A stretch of DNA of 64,000 bases, taken from an uncultured Lachnospiraceae bacterium. GTDB taxonomy: Bacteria; Bacillota; Clostridia; Lachnospirales; Lachnospiraceae. Position 1 is the first letter of the stretch, and each line of letters starts with the position of its first letter. This document shows positions 58,359 through 64,000 of the stretch, one piece after another. Under the pieces are notes generated by a model. That model was not told the origin of the DNA. It searched no databases and was given only the letters and a program-made list of their open reading frames with translations. A program made the translations under genes and the position numbers. The stretch spans positions 1 to 64,000 of the forward strand of contig CAJTXP010000009.1 in the NCBI GenBank assembly GCA_910583615.1. The letters are read 5' to 3'.

Positions 58359-58392
58359 AAAAATAAAAAGGCGAGAAAGGAAAGGACAGTGT

Positions 58393-59853
58393 ATGAAACA
58401 GACGGGCAGGTTGAAAAAACATATTTCCATGGCAGCAGTTCTGGTTTTTGCTCTGACAGGATGCGGGGATAAAAGCCCTCTGGATCCAGCGAATCCGGTA
58501 TCTCTGACTATATGGCATTATTATAACGGATCTCAGCAGGCGGCATTTGACACTTTGATCGAAGAGTTTAATGAGACTGTGGGAAGAGAAAAGGGGATCT
58601 ACGTACAGAGTTACAGCCAGGGTTCGGTTTCGGATCTGGAAACAGCAGTACGGGATTCCATTGCCGGAAAAGTAGGTGCGGATGTGATGCCGGATGTTTT
58701 TTCCTCTTATGCAGATACGGCCTACGAGGTAGAGCAGGCAGGCGCACTGGCTGATCTGTCAGATTATCTCAGTGAAGAGGAATTGAATCAATATGTGGAT
58801 TCTTATATGGAAGAGGGCCGCATTGCTGCAGATGGTACGCTGCGTATCTTTCCAACTGCAAAATCTACCGAGATCATGATGGTCAACAAGACGGACTGGG
58901 AGCCCTTTGCAGAGGCTGCCGGCGTTTCGCTGGAGGATCTGGAAACGATGGAAGGCGTGACAGCGGCAGCACAGAAATACTATGAGTGGACCGACAGCCA
59001 GACGCCGGATGTGGCAGAGGATGGAAGGGCATTCTATGGCAGGGACGCGATGGCGAATTATTTTATCATCGGTATGCAGCAGCAGGGGGTGGAGATCTTT
59101 CAGGTGGAAAATGGTCAGGTGACATTGAATCTGCCAAAAGAAGAACTGCGTCGCATCTGGGAGAATTATTATGTTCCCATGGTCAAAGGTTATTTTGGAG
59201 CATATGGTTCTTTCCGTTCTGATGATGTGAAGACGGGAGAACTTCTTGCCTATACCGGCTCCACATCGTCGGCCATGTATTTTCCGAATCAGGTAGAGCT
59301 GGAAGATACCAGTTATGACATTGATTATATTGTGATGCCGGCACCTGTATTTGAAGGAGGAGAACTCTGTGCAGTCCAGCAGGGAGCCGGCATGGTGGTC
59401 AGCAGGTCGGATGAGATGCATGAGTATGCCGCTGTGGAATTTTTAAAATGGTTCACGGAGGCGGACAATAACCTGCAGTTTGGCTGTGTGTCCGGTTATC
59501 TTCCTGTACGGAAGGAAGCGAACAGCATTGAAAAGCTGGATCAGGTGATTAAAGAGCGGCAGCTGGAGGTGGCACCCAAGACATATGACTGCCTGACAAC
59601 TGTTTTTAAGGAAATGGACAGTCTGAAGCTGTATACAAATAAAAGCTTTGAGAATGGTTCGGCAGCGAGAAAAGTTCTGGAATATCATCTTGCGGATAAG
59701 GCGGCAGAAGACCGCGCAGATGTATCCGCAGCACTGGAACAGGGGAAGACGCTGGAAGAAGCATCAGCGCCTTATGTGACGGAAGACGCTTTTGAAGAAT
59801 GGTATACTTCTTTTTGTGATGCGCTGAACCAGGCAGTCAGCGGGCAGGAATAG
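58393..59853 (+). CDS. family 1 solute-binding lipoprotein
   Basis: A 486-residue exported protein. ATG 58393 is preferred to an in-frame ATG at 58345, which lacks a ribosome site. The signal peptide ends in the lipobox FALTGC. The mature part is a sugar-type binding protein: VSLTIWHYYNGSQQAAFDTL, EFNETVGREKGI and AAVEFLKWFTEADNNLQFG. No ABC permease or ATPase is near. It lies three bases before a large hybrid histidine kinase and probably delivers a ligand signal to it rather than a substrate to a transporter. Confidence 0.88.
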   Translation: MKQTGRLKKHISMAAVLVFALTGCGDKSPLDPANPVSLTIWHYYNGSQQAAFDTLIEEFNETVGREKGIYVQSYSQGSVSDLETAVRDSIAGKVGADVMPDVFSSYADTAYEVEQAGALADLSDYLSEEELNQYVDSYMEEGRIAADGTLRIFPTAKSTEIMMVNKTDWEPFAEAAGVSLEDLETMEGVTAAAQKYYEWTDSQTPDVAEDGRAFYGRDAMANYFIIGMQQQGVEIFQVENGQVTLNLPKEELRRIWENYYVPMVKGYFGAYGSFRSDDVKTGELLAYTGSTSSAMYFPNQVELEDTSYDIDYIVMPAPVFEGGELCAVQQGAGMVVSRSDEMHEYAAVEFLKWFTEADNNLQFGCVSGYLPVRKEANSIEKLDQVIKERQLEVAPKTYDCLTTVFKEMDSLKLYTNKSFENGSAARKVLEYHLADKAAEDRADVSAALEQGKTLEEASAPYVTEDAFEEWYTSFCDALNQAVSGQE

Positions 59854-59856
59854 AGT

Positions 59857-62800
59857 ATGAACGGAAAACGTCAAAAAAGGAAAAAAACATCAATCTTCAG
59901 GATTTTTATATTTCCTTTAATCGGTATTATGCTGATCCAGAGTGTTATTACCATCGGTACTCTGGTAGTAAGAAGGACTGCGGGAATGCTGGAAGAATAC
60001 TCCGGCAGTATGATGAACCGCCTGGTAGAAAACAGAGGAGTCATTCTCCAGAATGATATGAATCAGCGCTGGGCATCTGTCCGGGAGCAGGAGATGCTCA
60101 TGAACGGAATCCTGGAGCAGTTTCTGAGCAGTGAAGGTACAGGACTGGAAGATGTTCTTTCCTCAGATGAAAAGAAGAAAGAACTGCTCGGACGTTTTTT
60201 TCCAGAATGTATTGATATTTTACAGAATCAGTATACAACGGGGATTTTCATGATCCTGACGGGAAGGGATCCGCAGGAAGCCGGGGATTTTGACGGTTTT
60301 TTTATCAGGGATTCTGATCCGGATACAAATCCGGTAAATGGAACGGATCTGTTGCTGGAAAGGGGAAATAAACAGTTTTCCAGAGAGTGGGATATTCCCC
60401 TGGATACCGGCTGGACGACCCGTTTCCATATGGATGGGCAGGGGCAGAACCGTTCAGACGCTTTTTTTTATGAGCCGTGGCGCGCCGGAAGGGAGAATAT
60501 GAATGCAGATACAGATCATCTGTGTTACTGGTCCATGCCTTTTTCTCTGGAGAAAGATACGGCAGATCCATACGAGATGATTACATGCTCCCTTCCTCTG
60601 AGATATCATGGACAGGTTTATGGAGTGATGGGGGTGGAGATTTCCAGCCGAAAACTGTATGACTATTTTCCGGTGTCAGAACTGAACGCTTCCGGGCAGT
60701 CCGGGTATATGCTGGCAGTCAGGCAGGAGGACGGAAGCTATGTTCCGCTGGTGGGAAAAGGAATTCTTTACAATCTGGTCTGTTCTGCGGGAGATACATT
60801 GACTCTGAAAAATACAAAATATAAGAATCTTTCGCTGCTTCAGGGAGTACAGATGGATCATCAGGGAATTTATGCTGTGATCTGTCCGATGAAGCTGTAC
60901 AGTAATAATGCACCTTATGAAAACACCGAGTGGATGCTTCTGGGACTGAATACAGAGGAAGAACTCTTTGGAATGAGCCGTCGGCTCTATATCTGGATGC
61001 TGGCTGCCGTCCTTGTCGGTCTGATTTTCGGGATATTCGGCATCTACCTTCTTGTAAAGCATCTGACCAGACCGGTTCAGTCTCTGATGCAGTGTATCAG
61101 CAGAGGAAGCGCGGGCCTTCAGGAGTTTACCCCTTCTGATATTCTGGAGATCGATGCACTGTATGATGTGGTGAAGGATCTGACAGACAGGCAGAAAGAG
61201 GCGGAGAATATTCTTCTGGAAGAGAAGGAACGTTATCGAGTGGCGCTGAAATCCTCAAAGGATATTTTCTTTTCCTACGATTTTGAAAGTCATATACTGG
61301 ATCTTGTAAATCATGAAACAATGAGCGGCCAGTGGGAGTGTCAGGAGCCTGAGACGGGTTTTGTTAAATCCGAATATATTTGTGATATGGACCGCAGCGC
61401 AGTGACGGAAGTTCTGCAGAGCGGCGCAGACAGGCTGTCGGTGGAGTTTCGGATGAAATGGCCCAAAGAGCCGGAGTTTGGCTGGGTGGCGCTTTCGGGC
61501 AGAACGGTTTATGATACAGACGGCAGGCGGCGGAAGCTGGTAGGCAGTATCCGTAATATCCAGGAGCAGAAGGAAAAAGAGGCAGAGCAGCTCCGTAAGA
61601 ATACACTAGACGGGGTGACTGGTTTTTATGCTTTTAAAGCCGGGATGGAGCGTCTGTCAGAAAGCCGGGAACTTCGGCCAGACGGTGTTATGATCGATCT
61701 GTATGCGGACCGGCTGAAAGAAGTGAATGAAAAAAACGGGATCGTATTCGGAGATATGATACTGGAGGAAATCGGAAGTATGATCCGGGGTCAATGCGAA
61801 GCATATACCCGGAAGACAGGGTTTCAAACAGCAGCGGTCAGGCTGGAAGGAGACGAGTTTGTTCTGTGGATGGAGGAACAGTCCAGGAAACAGGCAGCAG
61901 AGTTTATGGAAGATGTGCTGGGAAAGATCTCGTCGGCTTTTGAGTCAAAAGTATTTTATATTACCATGTATGCGGGTCTGGTATGTGCAGGAAAAGGGCA
62001 GACAACTGAAAGGCTGATCCGTATGGCAAAACTGGCAAGAAAAACGGCAGCCTCCGGCTCTGCAAAAGAGTATGTTTTTTACGAGAATATTCCGGAACAG
62101 GAACGTACAGAACTGCCAAAGCTGCAGCGACATGAGATACATACACTGGATTATGATGAGGATTTCAGTCTGGTTTCAGTCGCACTGAATCTGTTTGGGA
62201 AGGGAGCGGATTTTTCGGCTCAGATGACGTTAATGATTCGTAAGATCGCAAGATTTTATGAGGCGGAAAGCGTAATGGTTTCCGTGCTGCGGGCAGATTT
62301 TTGCTCCAGCTATCTGGATTATCAGTGGCACAGGGACGGAAAAGAGATTGAGAAGATCGTAAGAAAATACGGAGAAGAAGAAAAAGAAGCTTTTCAAAAC
62401 TGGCTGGGAAAAAAGGAAGTGTGTTACTGCACGGCAGAAGACAGCCAAAAGAAGATGATGCAGTGTTTTCTGGGAACAGCGCCAGGTCAGTATGGTATTG
62501 TGCTTCCGATGTATGACAGTGGGAATTATATGGGCAATATCTGTATTCTCGGTCTGGACTCAGGACTTCTCGAGGACCCGGAAAAATATCAGGATCTTGC
62601 CGAACTTGGCAGGATGATTCAGAGCCAGATAAATCAGCAGCAGCATGATATTGCCAGCAGGGCGAAATCAGAATTTTTGTCTCGTATGAGTCATGAAATC
62701 CGTACTCCGATGAACGGCATCATTGGTATGACGGCAATTGCCCTGCAGGAGGACCAGAGCCAGGAAAGGATTCTGGACTGTCTGCAGAAGATCCAGACGT

Positions 62801-63798
62801 CTTCAGATTACCTGCTTGGGCTGATTAATGACATTCTGGATATGTCGAAGATCGAGAGCGGCAAGATGAAGCTGGATCCGGTTCATTTCAATATGCATGA
62901 GATGCTGGATACAGTACGGGAACTGATTGTCCCGCAGGCAGCAGCAAAAAAAATTGAATTTATACAGGATATTCGTTTGACACATGACTGCTTTGCAGCA
63001 GACAGAATGAGGATCAGCCAGGTACTGATCAACCTGCTTGGGAATGCAGTGAAATTTACGCCTGCGATGGGTAAAGTCAGGCTGGCTGTATATGAGGAAG
63101 AGTCAAAAGGACCGGAAATACCTGTATATTTTGAAGTCCGCGATACAGGGGTCGGTATTGCCCAGGAGGATCAGGAGAGAGTGTTCCGCTCTTTTGAACA
63201 GTCTTCAGGACACAGTTCGTCAAAGCAGCAGGGTACAGGGCTGGGGTTGTCGATCAGCCGCCGTCTGATCCAGATGATGGGGAGTAATATTCTGCTGGAG
63301 AGCGAGCCGGGAGAGGGCAGCACATTCAGCTTTCGGCTTTCTCTGAAACCTGGGGAAAATGTGGAATCCAAAGAACTGGAAGAAGAGATTTCCTTTGAGG
63401 GATGCCGTATTCTGGTGGTAGAAGACAATGAACTGAATGCTGAGATTGCACAGAGTCTGTTGGAGGAGCGGGGGTTCAATGTGGATTGTGTATATGACGG
63501 CGCTCAGGCAGTTGAACGTATTCGAGAAACCCTGCCGGGTACTTATGATGTGATTCTGATGGATATCATGATGCCTGTGATGGACGGACTGGAGGCAACC
63601 CGTACGATCCGGAGCATGGAGCGTGAAGACTGTCATACCATACCAATCGTTGCCATGTCAGCAAATGCCTTTGATGATGATCTGAAGAAATCTGTAGACT
63701 GTGGTATGAACGGACACCTGTCCAAGCCTGTGGAGGTGGACAGGCTGTACGGAATGCTGAATCAGGTATTACAGGGAGAAAAATATAAAAAGCAATAA
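59857..63798 (+). CDS. hybrid sensor histidine kinase with PAS, GGDEF-like and receiver domains
   Basis: A 1,313-residue protein. TM1 lies at about residues 14-40, an extracellular sensor runs to about 376, TM2 lies at about 378-400, then a HAMP-like linker. A PAS-like domain covers about 465-575. A GGDEF-like domain covers about 580-735, with EGDEF in place of GGDEF and no DxDxFK, so it is probably inactive. A GAF-like stretch follows (about 755-925). The kinase has His946 (SHEIRTPMNG) and N/G boxes (LLGNAVKF, GTGLGLSIS). The receiver has Asp1236 (ILMDIMMPVMDG). No DNA-binding output is fused. Confidence 0.9.
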   Translation: MNGKRQKRKKTSIFRIFIFPLIGIMLIQSVITIGTLVVRRTAGMLEEYSGSMMNRLVENRGVILQNDMNQRWASVREQEMLMNGILEQFLSSEGTGLEDVLSSDEKKKELLGRFFPECIDILQNQYTTGIFMILTGRDPQEAGDFDGFFIRDSDPDTNPVNGTDLLLERGNKQFSREWDIPLDTGWTTRFHMDGQGQNRSDAFFYEPWRAGRENMNADTDHLCYWSMPFSLEKDTADPYEMITCSLPLRYHGQVYGVMGVEISSRKLYDYFPVSELNASGQSGYMLAVRQEDGSYVPLVGKGILYNLVCSAGDTLTLKNTKYKNLSLLQGVQMDHQGIYAVICPMKLYSNNAPYENTEWMLLGLNTEEELFGMSRRLYIWMLAAVLVGLIFGIFGIYLLVKHLTRPVQSLMQCISRGSAGLQEFTPSDILEIDALYDVVKDLTDRQKEAENILLEEKERYRVALKSSKDIFFSYDFESHILDLVNHETMSGQWECQEPETGFVKSEYICDMDRSAVTEVLQSGADRLSVEFRMKWPKEPEFGWVALSGRTVYDTDGRRRKLVGSIRNIQEQKEKEAEQLRKNTLDGVTGFYAFKAGMERLSESRELRPDGVMIDLYADRLKEVNEKNGIVFGDMILEEIGSMIRGQCEAYTRKTGFQTAAVRLEGDEFVLWMEEQSRKQAAEFMEDVLGKISSAFESKVFYITMYAGLVCAGKGQTTERLIRMAKLARKTAASGSAKEYVFYENIPEQERTELPKLQRHEIHTLDYDEDFSLVSVALNLFGKGADFSAQMTLMIRKIARFYEAESVMVSVLRADFCSSYLDYQWHRDGKEIEKIVRKYGEEEKEAFQNWLGKKEVCYCTAEDSQKKMMQCFLGTAPGQYGIVLPMYDSGNYMGNICILGLDSGLLEDPEKYQDLAELGRMIQSQINQQQHDIASRAKSEFLSRMSHEIRTPMNGIIGMTAIALQEDQSQERILDCLQKIQTSSDYLLGLINDILDMSKIESGKMKLDPVHFNMHEMLDTVRELIVPQAAAKKIEFIQDIRLTHDCFAADRMRISQVLINLLGNAVKFTPAMGKVRLAVYEEESKGPEIPVYFEVRDTGVGIAQEDQERVFRSFEQSSGHSSSKQQGTGLGLSISRRLIQMMGSNILLESEPGEGSTFSFRLSLKPGENVESKELEEEISFEGCRILVVEDNELNAEIAQSLLEERGFNVDCVYDGAQAVERIRETLPGTYDVILMDIMMPVMDGLEATRTIRSMEREDCHTIPIVAMSANAFDDDLKKSVDCGMNGHLSKPVEVDRLYGMLNQVLQGEKYKKQ

Positions 63799-63858
63799 AA
63801 CAGTTGCATAAATTACCATTTCATAATAAAATGTCAATATTACCATGAACAGCGGTGA

Positions 63859-63902
63859 AAACAGGACTGCAGCAGAATATATTTTTTGTTGCAGTCCTGT
63901 TT
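63859..63902 (+). terminator. intrinsic terminator after the hybrid kinase
   Basis: Sixteen bases at 63859-63874 pair with 63887-63902 (one G-U pair). The 3' arm ends TGTTT, a short U-run, so efficiency is uncertain. It lies about 60 bases after the stop codon. Confidence 0.65.
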
Positions 63903-63986
63903 GGCTCATGGAAAATATATTAGTTGTGCAGGCAGTTAGACAGAGTTTACGGATGTGCCTGTGCTGAGACGGGGAGAAAAGACAAT

Positions 63987-64000
63987 ATGAAGAGAACAGT
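63987..64000 (+). CDS. start of a gene cut by the window end
   Basis: GGGGAG at 63971-63976 precedes ATG 63987 by ten bases, and the frame reads M-K-R-T before the window ends. Only four codons are visible, so the product cannot be judged. Its position after the kinase terminator fits a new transcription unit. Confidence 0.35.

Noticed and set aside
59857..63798. Active diguanylate cyclase
   Set aside because: The GGDEF motif is EGDEF and substrate residues are changed, so no cyclase activity is claimed.

Overview
The window looks like chromosome of a spore-forming, anaerobic Firmicute of the class Clostridia, most probably family Lachnospiraceae. This rests on gene content and order rather than on any search: spoIVB after recN, a dimeric glycyl-tRNA synthetase, PPi-dependent phosphofructokinase next to pyruvate phosphate dikinase, an 874-residue PPDK, a TrpX-type ABC system, rqcH/NFACT, a single-chain M16C peptidase, strong AGGAGG ribosome sites and near-consensus sigma-A promoters with 17-bp spacers. 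A species cannot be named from the sequence alone.

Positions 1-4,900 are accessory. They hold a broken remnant, a Cys-rich DUF3795 protein, an unknown acidic protein, a SUKH (SMI1/KNR4) gene broken by an in-frame stop and a frameshift, a hipBA-like pair behind a perfect inverted repeat, an ATP-grasp protein and a DUF1801 protein. Positions 4,900-11,340 are one long minus-strand block: ECF sigma factor, membrane protein, ABC-2 exporter (ATPase, permease), LytTR response regulator, GHKL histidine kinase and a small coiled-coil protein. A conserved ~30-bp motif lies upstream of both the sigma gene and the ABC ATPase and is probably the promoter this sigma factor recognises.

Positions 11,340-25,600 are mostly housekeeping on the plus strand: prfC, an Asp23/Gls24 protein, then the conserved clostridial run nusB-xseA-xseB-ispA-dxs-tlyA-nadK-argR-recN-spoIVB. 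The usual next gene, spo0A, is absent; a FAD-dependent oxidoreductase with its own promoter and a folded leader follows instead. Positions 25,600-36,400 carry transport: a polar amino-acid ABC operon, a TrpX-type ABC operon, tRNA-Ser(CGA), an OPT-family transporter with a PqqD-like partner, and ApbE.

Positions 36,400-55,230 hold sbcDC, rqcH (minus strand), yicC-gmk-rpoZ-ptsI-ptsH, an M16C peptidase, era-yqzL-recO, a lipoprotein with a folded leader, glyS and pfp. Positions 55,230-64,000 hold ppdK, then a solute-binding lipoprotein paired with a 1,313-residue hybrid histidine kinase. The HPr encoded here has Arg at position 46 where the regulatory Ser is expected.

Five intergenic palindromic repeats (called R1-R5 below; 59-205 bp) share ends related to GTTACTTTTCAC / GTGAAAAGTAAC. 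They form two sequence subfamilies and always lie between a stop codon and the next gene's promoter or start. They look like non-autonomous (MITE-like) or REP-like elements. No CRISPR array, rRNA, transposase or phage gene was seen.
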